DNA of 16,186 nt from Candidatus Hodarchaeota archaeon. Its GTDB lineage: Archaea > Asgardarchaeota > Heimdallarchaeia > Hodarchaeales > Hodarchaeaceae. Location: NCBI GenBank assembly GCA_016840305.1, contig JAEOSP010000390.1:1-16186 (forward strand), given 5' to 3'. The notes under the pieces were generated by a model that saw only the letters and a program-made list of their open reading frames with translations, was not told the DNA's origin and did no database searches. This document shows positions 1 to 6,933 of this stretch, piece after piece. Made by a program: the position numbers and the translations under genes. Every line of letters starts with the position of its first letter. Positions within the stretch are counted from its first letter, which is position 1.

Positions 1-2
1 GA

Positions 3-119
3 ACTTTACAGCTTGCTTTGTATGAGAATGAATCAGCATCGTCAATTGTAGGTGATGCAGCACCCATTTTTGGCGGTTTACGAATTGGTCCTCATCGTGC
101 GGACAAAAATAATGTCTAG
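3..119 (+). pseudogene. Upstream in-frame part of the PPC-repeat protein, ending in TAG
   Basis: Reading from base 3 in the frame of the downstream gene gives 38 codons of domain-like sequence (it includes GDAAPIFGGLRIG), then TAG, then continuous coding again (ISGDNSDPRYYNLTIV). The stop falls where the other units have the conserved aromatic residue of their penultimate strand (VY in DVYIFLIGG, YY in RYYIVCVI). One base change from TAT or TAC would create it. TAG is used as an ordinary terminal stop by several genes in this window, so a nonsense mutation or sequence error is more likely than routine recoding. Confidence 0.55.
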
Positions 120-230
120 CTAATCCATATATCAGGTGATAACAGTGATCCCCGCTATTATAATCTTACAATTGTCAAAGACGATGTTGACGACTGGGCG
201 GAAGATAATGATGATCCTATTCATCCCTAT

Positions 231-1601
231 ATGTTGCTTCCCGAAAGTAAGGTCTATAGACCCACTATTGCTGATCCTTTTGGTGGTTTCTTCTCTCAAG
301 AAGGGGATTTGGATTACTATGCTATCTCTCTGTTAGCTGGTGATTATTTAACTCTTAGAATTGACTTCAATGGTACTCTTGGGGATCTTAATCTTTTCCT
401 CGGAGATGGCAAGGGTAACATTCTTGGAAGCTCATTTCTCTCTCCTTCAAATTCTGAAACTGTTAGTTATCATATTAGACGTTCAGACGTCTATATTTTT
501 CTTATAGGGGGTATACCAGGTTCTTATGCATCTATTGGTGTGGATTACAATATGACTGTGAATATTCTTGAATTTGATGACAGTTTTGAATCCAACGATG
601 ATGCAAATTCTGCTGCACCTATTGCTGAAGGTGAGTATAATGATCTTATCCTCCGTGATAGTGACGATGACTGGTTTTATGTCTACTTATACGCTTCTGA
701 TGTCATTGAAATTAATTTAACGTATTTTGTGGACATTTATGGTAATGAAGAGGATTTAAATGATATTGATTTAGATTTACTGAATGATGATCAATCCTTA
801 GCCAACCAGAGTCGTGGCTTGTTTAATAAATCATTAAGTTTTATCGCTCCCACAAGTGGTCGGTACTATATAGTATGTGTTATTGACGGGAGTTCAAATC
901 AGTACAACCTATCCATCAATGTCATTGAAACAGATGATGCTTACGAGGATAACGATAATCTTGCACATGCGACTAGAATCGATGTTATTGATGAAATACC
1001 AGTTTCCCCTGTGACACATCAAGAAACAAATCTCAAGATGCGTGTGAAGGATGATGATTTCTTTGTTGTTAATGTTCCTGCTGGACTAGCTATAATCGTG
1101 GATCTTACATTTGGTACTGGACAAGATCTTGATTTAGAGCTTCTCTACCCTAACGGGTCTGTTATAGATTTCAGTAGGTTAACAATTGGCACAGCAGAAT
1201 CTGTTGGACCATTTCCGATGAACCAATCCTATACGGGCAGTTTTAACAGTACAGACGTTTATTTCCGTGTTTATATGGATAAGAAGGGTAGCCTTGCTAC
1301 TAGCTATGTACTAGTCATTACTGTTGGACCAGAAGAAATACTCATTACACGACAAACTACTGCTCCTTTTACATCATTTACAAAACCAATTAAAACTATT
1401 GGGTTATTAGAATCGTTAGTTCCGTTGGTTATTGGAGGATCAATTATCGGTGGTGGCACTGCTGGTCTACTTTATGCTGGAAAGAAAACAGGGGCTCTAG
1501 ACAAAGGTATAAGCAAATTAAGAGACTTGAGAGGTGGCGGTGGAACTGGAGGCAAAACAGGTGGCACACCGAAAAAATCTCGTCGAAAACCACCAGGCTA
1601 A
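231..1601 (+). CDS. Secreted PPC-like repeat protein, membrane-anchored (5' partial)
   Basis: This is the 3' part of a surface protein made of tandem beta-sandwich units resembling pre-peptidase C-terminal (PPC) domains. Units open with an acidic motif such as DSFESNDD or DAYEDND, continue with an acidic D.DW/DYY or DDFF strand motif, and end with an aromatic strand of the type YNLSINV. About three units are visible here. Near the C-terminus, residues ~385-415 form a glycine-rich hydrophobic helix (from LLESLVPLVIGG), followed by a basic Gly/Lys/Arg tail, which fits a membrane anchor with a cytoplasmic end. Position 231 is only the first ATG: it lies inside a domain and has no ribosome site. 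The same frame is open upstream to a TAG at 117-119 and is coding in character before it too. The true gene therefore starts left of the window. Function is unknown; adhesion or extracellular binding is inference. Confidence 0.75.
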   Translation: MLLPESKVYRPTIADPFGGFFSQEGDLDYYAISLLAGDYLTLRIDFNGTLGDLNLFLGDGKGNILGSSFLSPSNSETVSYHIRRSDVYIFLIGGIPGSYASIGVDYNMTVNILEFDDSFESNDDANSAAPIAEGEYNDLILRDSDDDWFYVYLYASDVIEINLTYFVDIYGNEEDLNDIDLDLLNDDQSLANQSRGLFNKSLSFIAPTSGRYYIVCVIDGSSNQYNLSINVIETDDAYEDNDNLAHATRIDVIDEIPVSPVTHQETNLKMRVKDDDFFVVNVPAGLAIIVDLTFGTGQDLDLELLYPNGSVIDFSRLTIGTAESVGPFPMNQSYTGSFNSTDVYFRVYMDKKGSLATSYVLVITVGPEEILITRQTTAPFTSFTKPIKTIGLLESLVPLVIGGSIIGGGTAGLLYAGKKTGALDKGISKLRDLRGGGGTGGKTGGTPKKSRRKPPG

Positions 1602-1607
1602 TCCACC

Positions 1608-1622
1608 TCCTTTTTCTTTTTT
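1608..1622 (+). terminator. T-tract terminator after PPC-repeat gene
   Basis: A pyrimidine-rich run with T5 and T6 tracts starts within ten bases of the TAA at 1599-1601. Archaeal RNA polymerase commonly stops at such T-runs without a hairpin. No strong stem precedes it. Confidence 0.45.
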
Positions 1623-1639
1623 CTATTCTTGTTTCATCT

Positions 1640-1815
1640 CAATTTTAGCTTAAAGACTAGCTATCATTCAGTAATACTTCGTGTGAGTTTCCATATAGCG
1701 AAGAAACGTTTCACCAGCCTCATGAACTAATTATTACCCCCAGTGAAAATCCTAAAAATAGATGATGTTTTATTGCTTCAACCTCCAATTTTAGCCTAAA
1801 AAATATTCAGTGATT
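1640..1815 (+). repeat. Imperfect direct repeat upstream of the acetyltransferase
   Basis: Two copies of CAATTTTAGC-(T/C)-TAAA followed within 4-11 bases by ATTCAGT-(A/G)-AT occur at about 1640-1675 and 1786-1813. The second ends right before the ATG at 1820. Between them lies a 10-base palindrome, GAAACGTTTC, at 1703-1712. They could be promoter or operator copies, or a small local duplication. No function is assigned. Confidence 0.3.
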
Positions 1816-1819
1816 CAAA

Positions 1820-3091
1820 ATGAACGTTTATGAAGGATATAATGTACGAGAGTTAAACATTGATGAATTTGAAGAGTTTCAGAGAATTATCATGCAAGCA
1901 TATCCTGTTATGCTACCTGATAATTTCTCAGAGGAAGCTAAACAGGGTTGGTTAGAGAGGATGAAAAAACAAAGCACGGATAGTGATTCTAACAGGAAAT
2001 ACTGTGGAGTTTTCGATGCTGCTGATCACCTACTGGGTGGAATGATTTACTTTGATTACACAATGACTGTTTTTACTCATCATCTTCCTGTTGCTGGGAT
2101 TGGCTTAATTTGCGTTGATCTCATGTATAAAAAACAGCATATTGCAAAGAGTATAATGAAAGCTTTTCACGATCACTATTATAACTTGGGTATTCCGATT
2201 ACAATCCTTTATCCGTTTCGTCCAGATTTCTATGCAGCAATGGGCTATGGTTTAGGAAAAAAAATGAACCGTTACCAGTTTAGGCCAGCGGATTTACCTA
2301 AAACTGCGAAAACTCATCTCATTCCATTAAATCCTTCACACAAAACGCTTGTTACTGAATGTTTTAATCGATACGCTTCTAAAACTCACGGAATGATTCA
2401 AAAATCAGAGGTAGAATTTGAACGATTATTATCGTCTCCAAACTTTATTGGTTATGAGAAAGATGGAAGTATCCAGGGTTTTCTTTATTTTAGCTTTAAG
2501 AAGGTGGATCCTGATCATTTCTTCCTCCAAGACCTAATTATCGAAGAATTGATCTATGAGAATGCAGATGCGTTATCAGAGCTTCTCACCTATCTTCATT
2601 CACAGGCTGATCAAGTTAGAAATATGCTTTTTCATACCCAAGATGATTTCTTTCACTATTTATTGTTTGATCCTCGTAATGGAGAGAACAATATCTTTTT
2701 AACTTCCCAAGAAAGTAATGTTCAAGGTCTAGGCATTATGTATAGAATAATTAATGCTCAGAAATTATTTACTGATTTGAAAGACCATAATTTTGGAAAA
2801 CAATCGATCTCGTTAAAATTGACCCTTAAAGATAGCTTCTTACCTGCCAACAATGGGAGCTTCATCGTTAAATTTGATAATGGTACATCTCAAGTTAAAA
2901 ATGTATCTGATTCAGCTGATACAGAAATAATTCTTGATATAAAGCATTTTTCTTCAATTTTCATGGGAATTGTACCTTTCAAAAAGCTCTACCAATTAGG
3001 TTTAGTAGAAATCTCTGATGAAAAATTCTTGGATACAGTGAATAAGCTTTTTATGACCGAGACTCCTCCAATAACTACTCAACAGTTTTAA
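1820..3091 (+). CDS. Eis-type GNAT N-acetyltransferase with SCP2-like C-terminal domain
   Basis: The 423-residue length and layout match the Eis-like acetyltransferases (COG4552 type): an N-terminal GNAT domain, a second degenerate GNAT domain, and a C-terminal sterol-carrier-protein-like domain (residues ~325-423). The first GNAT domain shows the acetyl-CoA strand-loop-helix around residues 97-115 (CVDLMYKKQHIAKSIM) and the family's LYPFRPDFYAAMGYG motif at 130-144. That motif carries the tyrosine expected to act as general acid. The pyrophosphate loop is unusual, with KKQHIA where RRxGxG/A is common. The chain ends in phenylalanine; in mycobacterial Eis the terminal Phe carboxylate serves in the active site. 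The substrate is unknown, with amines such as polyamines, lysines or aminoglycosides possible. The gene stands alone. Confidence 0.85.
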   Translation: MNVYEGYNVRELNIDEFEEFQRIIMQAYPVMLPDNFSEEAKQGWLERMKKQSTDSDSNRKYCGVFDAADHLLGGMIYFDYTMTVFTHHLPVAGIGLICVDLMYKKQHIAKSIMKAFHDHYYNLGIPITILYPFRPDFYAAMGYGLGKKMNRYQFRPADLPKTAKTHLIPLNPSHKTLVTECFNRYASKTHGMIQKSEVEFERLLSSPNFIGYEKDGSIQGFLYFSFKKVDPDHFFLQDLIIEELIYENADALSELLTYLHSQADQVRNMLFHTQDDFFHYLLFDPRNGENNIFLTSQESNVQGLGIMYRIINAQKLFTDLKDHNFGKQSISLKLTLKDSFLPANNGSFIVKFDNGTSQVKNVSDSADTEIILDIKHFSSIFMGIVPFKKLYQLGLVEISDEKFLDTVNKLFMTETPPITTQQF

Positions 3092-3116
3092 TCTTCGATT
3101 AAATGTTAAAGATCAA

Positions 3117-3210
3117 CAGGGATACCCTGATTCAGATACTATTGGAATTCAGGATGTTTTTATAGGAGGAGGAGAGTAACTATATCCTGAAAGATAATGT
3201 AGTATTCTCC
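3117..3210 (+). promoter_or_regulatory. Structured leader with possible H-type pseudoknot before longin gene
   Basis: Three pairings lie in the gap before the gene at 3250. A hairpin CAGGG-ATA-CCCTG spans 3117-3129. A perfect 8-bp stem pairs TTCAGGAT (3148-3155) with ATCCTGAA (3184-3191). A second 8-bp stem with one G-U pairs GGAGAGTA (3171-3178) with TATTCTCC (3203-3210). The last two interdigitate, so they form either a pseudoknot or two mutually exclusive stems. The purine run GGAGGAGGAG at 3165-3174 is partly used by the second stem. It is not followed by a nearby start codon, so it is not a simple ribosome site. Confidence 0.35.
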
Positions 3211-3249
3211 CACCAGAAAAACTTCAAAACTCTTGGAGTCCTTTCTAGA

Positions 3250-3981
3250 ATGTTCGGTATAAGTATAATAACTAAACATGGTATTCTATTATTTACTCAT
3301 GGGCTAACCAGTGAAACTACAGAAGATATAGATGAAGAGCTACATGCTGGATTAATGTCAGCAATTTTTAACGCATTACGTGAAACTCAAAAGGAAACCA
3401 TTAAATCTATACGTCAACGAGATGATTACGTTTATCTATTATATGAGGGAGTATTAACTTATGGTGTTTTACCTGCAGTTGAGGAAGATCCTAGGCTTTA
3501 CGATTTCTTAAGAGATGTGATCCTCAAATTTGAACTAATGTACACTGCAGAATTACATAGAAAGGCTATAATTGATAGACATCAATTTAATGGATTTCAT
3601 GAAATTATAAACAATATGTATAGCGATTTAGTACGACCAAATGCAAAAGCATTGAAAAAGAACATCGATACTATGTTAAAAGCAGGATTTGAAAATTTTC
3701 TAATTTACGAACTGAAGTACTTCCATCAGGTATGCAAATCAATAAAGGATCCAGTCTTAAATTTGCAAACTGATAGATTAGCGCCGATATTTCGCAGTTT
3801 AATGCAATTTAGTGATAAAATTAAAAAAAATCTATTGAGAGGGGACTTTAAATTTGAAGGCATTGATTTAATAGTTTTTAAAACTCAATCTCACTGCCTT
3901 GCAATTTTCACATCTCCTCAGGATTCTGCAAAAGGTTTAACGAGTAAATCATTTCTTCAAATTCAAAAAGAACTAGTTTAA
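3250..3981 (+). CDS. Longin-like domain protein, soluble
   Basis: Residues 1-~105 follow a longin/SRX-type pattern. A first strand with a basic-glycine turn (ISIITKHGILLFTHG) leads to a helix opening with an acidic stretch (DEELHAGLMSAIFNAL), then two strands and a closing helix ending in F.LMY. The same pattern recurs in the C-terminal half of the membrane protein at 9761-10954 (NETLFSGAIVAITMLM ... LEKFATSFEKKFG), so the two support each other. Residues ~110-243 are mixed alpha/beta with no motif I recognise, and no membrane segment is present. A GGAG sits 11 bases before the ATG. Longin domains in eukaryotes act in vesicle trafficking and in small-GTPase regulation, and they are abundant in Asgard archaea. 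A role as a GTPase partner is inference only. Confidence 0.6.
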   Translation: MFGISIITKHGILLFTHGLTSETTEDIDEELHAGLMSAIFNALRETQKETIKSIRQRDDYVYLLYEGVLTYGVLPAVEEDPRLYDFLRDVILKFELMYTAELHRKAIIDRHQFNGFHEIINNMYSDLVRPNAKALKKNIDTMLKAGFENFLIYELKYFHQVCKSIKDPVLNLQTDRLAPIFRSLMQFSDKIKKNLLRGDFKFEGIDLIVFKTQSHCLAIFTSPQDSAKGLTSKSFLQIQKELV

Positions 3982-3993
3982 ACAATTACTTCA

Positions 3994-4009
3994 TTCAGAG
4001 TTTTCTGAA
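3994..4009. terminator. Hairpin between convergent longin and MFS genes
   Basis: TTCAGA-GTTT-TCTGAA forms a 6-bp stem with a 4-base loop in the 59-base gap between two convergent stops. A T5 tract on the minus strand (near 4031-4035) lies just after the MFS stop. A shared terminator is plausible. Confidence 0.35.
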
Positions 4010-4040
4010 AGAAATTATTTCTGATAATTAAAAATTTGGC

Positions 4041-5291
4041 TCATAATTTTGAACGATTCTCTTTATACAAAATGAATCCAATAATAAATGCTTGAAGCAT
4101 TGTTGTAACTCCAGCAATCATGAAGGGTACTCCTCCACCGAAAAAAGAAAGACTCAGAATTTGATACGACTTTCCAGCAAGCATCTCATACAAAGCTCCA
4201 CCGATCATTGGACCAAATACAGCCCCAAAATTGAATGCGGAAGAAATCCGTCCCATTATGGTTGCTCGGCGAATGATAGGAATTTTATCAGCTTGAAATG
4301 CTCTATATGCTGGTAAAAGTGCTTGAAAAGCCATCGATCTAACGATAAAGAAAGAAATTACCATTATTAGACTTGTGCTAAGTGAAACTCCCACGAATGC
4401 TAATCCCGCAATCAACGTACCGATTATGACAATGTATAATCTATTAGTTAACTTATCACTAAGCTTCCCTGCAGGATAGTTCACTACAAGAGCAAATGTT
4501 CCTGAAATTGTAAAAAGAAATCCAATGGTTCCCTCGGTAAGTAAAAATGCATCAGACATGTGCAAAGTAAAGATAGGTATAATTAATCCTATTGAAAATC
4601 CACTGAATACAGCAACAATGATAAATTGTATAAGATAAGGAGTTCTGGTGTCGGATATTGCTTCCACCTCTTTAGAAATAGAGGGAAGATCAGATTCTTT
4701 GATTACATCATTCACAAGGAAGATAGTAGTAAGAAGAGAGATGAAACCAAGAATACCAGTGAAAATAAATGGTAACGTGAATGCAACTAAGGTTTCAAGA
4801 TGAAGGAAATCTACTCCAAATGTGAATATAAGACCACCTATTGCTGGCCCAAGAATAAAACCAAGGTTAAATGTAGTGAAGTATTTACCCATCCAAGCTC
4901 CACGTGTTTCGGCTGGAACTGAATCAACTAGTAATGCTTCTGCAGTTGGAAAAACTGCTCCTGCTGATGCTCCTTCGATAATACGTAGAAACAGAAGTGA
5001 ACCGAAATCACGAGCAAACCCTAACATCATTGTTGAAAGAGCATACGTAAATAACGCGACAGCTAAAATCGTTTTTCTACCAATCCTATCTGAAATTCCA
5101 GGAATTATCCCCGCTGAAAATGCACGGGCGACCATGAATATTGAAATAACAACACCTATTTCAATCGGTTGAAGAGAAATTTCATCTGCTAGAAGTGTAA
5201 TAAATATTGCAAGAAGGCCAAACCCAATATTAACAATTTGTGAAGCAAAAAGTAGCATATTTGCATTTCGTGTGGAGTAACTGATAGTCAT
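4041..5291 (-). CDS. Major facilitator superfamily transporter (DHA1-like exporter)
   Basis: A 416-residue protein with about 12 hydrophobic helices in two halves of six, joined by a charged cytoplasmic loop at residues ~190-218. The MFS motif A, GISDRIGRK, occurs at 65-73 between helices 2 and 3, and a weaker copy (GKLSDKLTNR) sits at the matching place in the second half. The antiporter-type motif C is seen as LGPAIGG in helix 5 (147-153), with FGPMIGG echoing it in helix 11. This composition points to a proton-driven drug or metabolite exporter; the substrate cannot be read from sequence. The gene is transcribed alone towards the longin gene. The ATG at 5289-5291 has only a weak upstream AGGG. 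Confidence 0.9.
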   Translation of the reverse strand: MTISYSTRNANMLLFASQIVNIGFGLLAIFITLLADEISLQPIEIGVVISIFMVARAFSAGIIPGISDRIGRKTILAVALFTYALSTMMLGFARDFGSLLFLRIIEGASAGAVFPTAEALLVDSVPAETRGAWMGKYFTTFNLGFILGPAIGGLIFTFGVDFLHLETLVAFTLPFIFTGILGFISLLTTIFLVNDVIKESDLPSISKEVEAISDTRTPYLIQFIIVAVFSGFSIGLIIPIFTLHMSDAFLLTEGTIGFLFTISGTFALVVNYPAGKLSDKLTNRLYIVIIGTLIAGLAFVGVSLSTSLIMVISFFIVRSMAFQALLPAYRAFQADKIPIIRRATIMGRISSAFNFGAVFGPMIGGALYEMLAGKSYQILSLSFFGGGVPFMIAGVTTMLQAFIIGFILYKENRSKL

Positions 5292-5441
5292 TAAAAAGCA
5301 ACCCTGATTACTTTGGAAGTCGTCGTATTAAGCAATTAATTAAAGGGACAAATATCATTAATTCTAGAGACAATTTTGGGCGTTGATTATTAATTACAGA
5401 AAATACGTCATAAAAAGATAACAAAGAGGGGAGGAATGAAT

Positions 5442-5455
5442 AAAAAAAAGTCCTC
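5442..5455 (-). terminator. T8 terminator after the small cysteine protein
   Basis: On the minus strand the TGA at 5458-5456 is followed within seven bases by a run of eight T (complement of 5442-5449). This is the usual form of an archaeal intrinsic terminator and supports real transcription of the short gene upstream of it. Confidence 0.5.
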
Positions 5456-5764
5456 TCAACCTCTCATTAGAAGGATGGGACACTTAGCAGGATCGTCAAG
5501 ATCTAGACAAGGTTTTTGCATCCCTTGATAAAATTTTTGACCAGTTTCTAAACATTTTGAATTTGCTTCGTCATAATTAGGACATACCATATTATTCACA
5601 CTCATTAGAGATATTCTGCTATGAATTCTGTTTCACCTGTGCATATCCTCCTTATAGACATATGGATTAGAAGTAAATTTCCGATAAATATTCATTTCAT
5701 TTTTAATTTCCTTTGATAGTTTTTTGCATATTACAGAATCTATTAATTCAAATACAGAGTCCAT
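5456..5764 (-). pseudogene. Small four-cysteine protein interrupted by in-frame TGA
   Basis: Not recognised by name. From ATG at 5764 a 43-codon frame (starts MDSVFELIDSVICKK) runs to a TGA at 5635-5633. The same frame then continues without break to a second TGA at 5456, giving 102 residues if the first stop is read through. The second part contains CPNYDEANSKC and KPCLDLDDPAKCP, that is C-x9-C-x14-C-x8-C, typical of a small zinc or iron-sulfur domain. An internal ATG at 5605 could start the cysteine part alone (49 residues). A TATA-like TTTTAATA lies 23-30 bases before the first ATG, which suits a leaderless message, and a T8 tract follows the last stop. The upstream helical part runs naturally into the downstream part, so a nonsense mutation, sequence error or recoding fits better than two genes. 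Confidence 0.5.
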
Positions 5765-5786
5765 ATGATGAATGAAATTTAGTTTT

Positions 5787-5794
5787 TATTAAAA
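5787..5794. promoter_or_regulatory. TATA-like box shared by two divergent genes
   Basis: TATTAAAA lies almost midway between two divergent ATGs 51 bases apart: 22-29 bases before the propeller gene at 5816 and 23-30 bases before the small cysteine gene at 5764. Archaeal TATA boxes are centred near -26. The propeller gene also has AGGA nine bases before its ATG, so only the minus-strand message need be leaderless. Confidence 0.4.
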
Positions 5795-5815
5795 GATGAA
5801 GAAGGATTACAAACC

Positions 5816-6910
5816 ATGAAGAACTATTCAAAGATCATTCTGAAATTAATATTATTCGCTTCCATACTTTTAATGAATACATATGATACCACTTCTTCGA
5901 TATCAAGTCAGAGTTTATCCTTAAAGAAGTTAAGCACAACTGATACAGGAGGGAATGCTTATTACGTCCAGGTTAAGCAAGACATTGCGATTGTATCAGA
6001 AGTTTCATTCAAAGGTTTGAAGTTTTACAATATTTCAGATCCAAGCGATCCACTCGAAATAAGTTCCTATTCCCATGATGGTGGAGGTCCTCATGATATT
6101 GTTATACGGGATAATTTAGTATTTCTTGCAGATCGCGGAGATGGCTTAGAAATTGTCAATATTAGTGATCCCGCTCATCCAACCTTTCTTGCTGAAATAG
6201 ATACTGGTGGATATGCATGGGGAGTAGATATCCTTGACAATATAGCATATGTGGCTGATCACAACGAAGGATTAAAAATAATTGATATAAGTAATCCTGA
6301 AGAACCATTAATGATGGGAAGTTTTAATGGGTCGAATTTCAATTGTGTTCAGGTCACCAGCGACAAAATTGCTTATATAACTGCCGATAAAGACGAATTA
6401 AAAACGATAGACGTTAACAATCCATCGAATTGTAGTTTAGTCAATAGTTTCAGTGAAATGGTTAGCCCTTGGGGAATTTCCATCGTGGAGGATATTGCTT
6501 ATGTTGCAGATTTTCAGGATGGATTAGAAATTCTTAATGTTGGAAATCTCAGTAACTTCAGTGTATTATCTCATTATGGCGAGTCAGAAACCTTTCTAGA
6601 TGTTCGAGTTGTTGACAATTTCGCATTCATATCTAAGTGGTACAATGGAATCGAAATTTTAGATATTAGCGACCCAAAAAATCCGAAAAATTTAATATCA
6701 TCCACTTCTACCCAATGTCAGGAAGCTAAAATGACTTGTATTGTTGATAATTTGATTCTGGTTCCTGATGGATTTAACGGACTAGTCATCCTTGAGATGC
6801 AGATTAATGAAAACTCTGTTCCTTCTGCTGGTATTAATGACCTTCTTATCCCAATGATAATCTTATTTATTTTAGTTCGAGCATTAGGTAAGAAATCTCG
6901 CTTAAAGTAG
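5816..6910 (+). CDS. Secreted LVIVD-repeat beta-propeller protein, C-terminally anchored
   Basis: Residues 1-~22 form a signal peptide (basic start, then IILKLILFASILLM). The body holds seven copies of an LVIVD-type unit of about 42 residues, each with a strand like IAYVAD, a DGLEIVNISDP turn and a following strand. Units begin near residues 57, 100, 142, 184, 226, 268 and 312, the number expected for one seven-bladed propeller. The fourth and fifth units are the least regular. Residues ~340-357 form a membrane helix followed by GKKSRLK, so the propeller sits outside the cell on a C-terminal anchor. It heads a run of three closely spaced genes. Such propellers usually bind proteins or glycans; the ligand is unknown. 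An AGGA lies nine bases before the ATG. Confidence 0.85.
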   Translation: MKNYSKIILKLILFASILLMNTYDTTSSISSQSLSLKKLSTTDTGGNAYYVQVKQDIAIVSEVSFKGLKFYNISDPSDPLEISSYSHDGGGPHDIVIRDNLVFLADRGDGLEIVNISDPAHPTFLAEIDTGGYAWGVDILDNIAYVADHNEGLKIIDISNPEEPLMMGSFNGSNFNCVQVTSDKIAYITADKDELKTIDVNNPSNCSLVNSFSEMVSPWGISIVEDIAYVADFQDGLEILNVGNLSNFSVLSHYGESETFLDVRVVDNFAFISKWYNGIEILDISDPKNPKNLISSTSTQCQEAKMTCIVDNLILVPDGFNGLVILEMQINENSVPSAGINDLLIPMIILFILVRALGKKSRLK

Positions 6911-6933
6911 AGTGATTAAACAATACGTTTCTT

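Noticed and set aside
136..336. 66-codon plus-strand frame
   Set aside because: Shadow in another frame of the PPC-repeat gene.
890..905. GGGAGTTCAAATC resembling a tRNA T-arm
   Set aside because: It is inside the PPC-repeat coding frame and has no matching acceptor, D or anticodon arms.
4092..5172. Plus-strand frames of 74 and 116 codons
   Set aside because: They lie antisense to the MFS gene, whose 12-helix protein and motifs are clearly real; no ribosome site or family resemblance.
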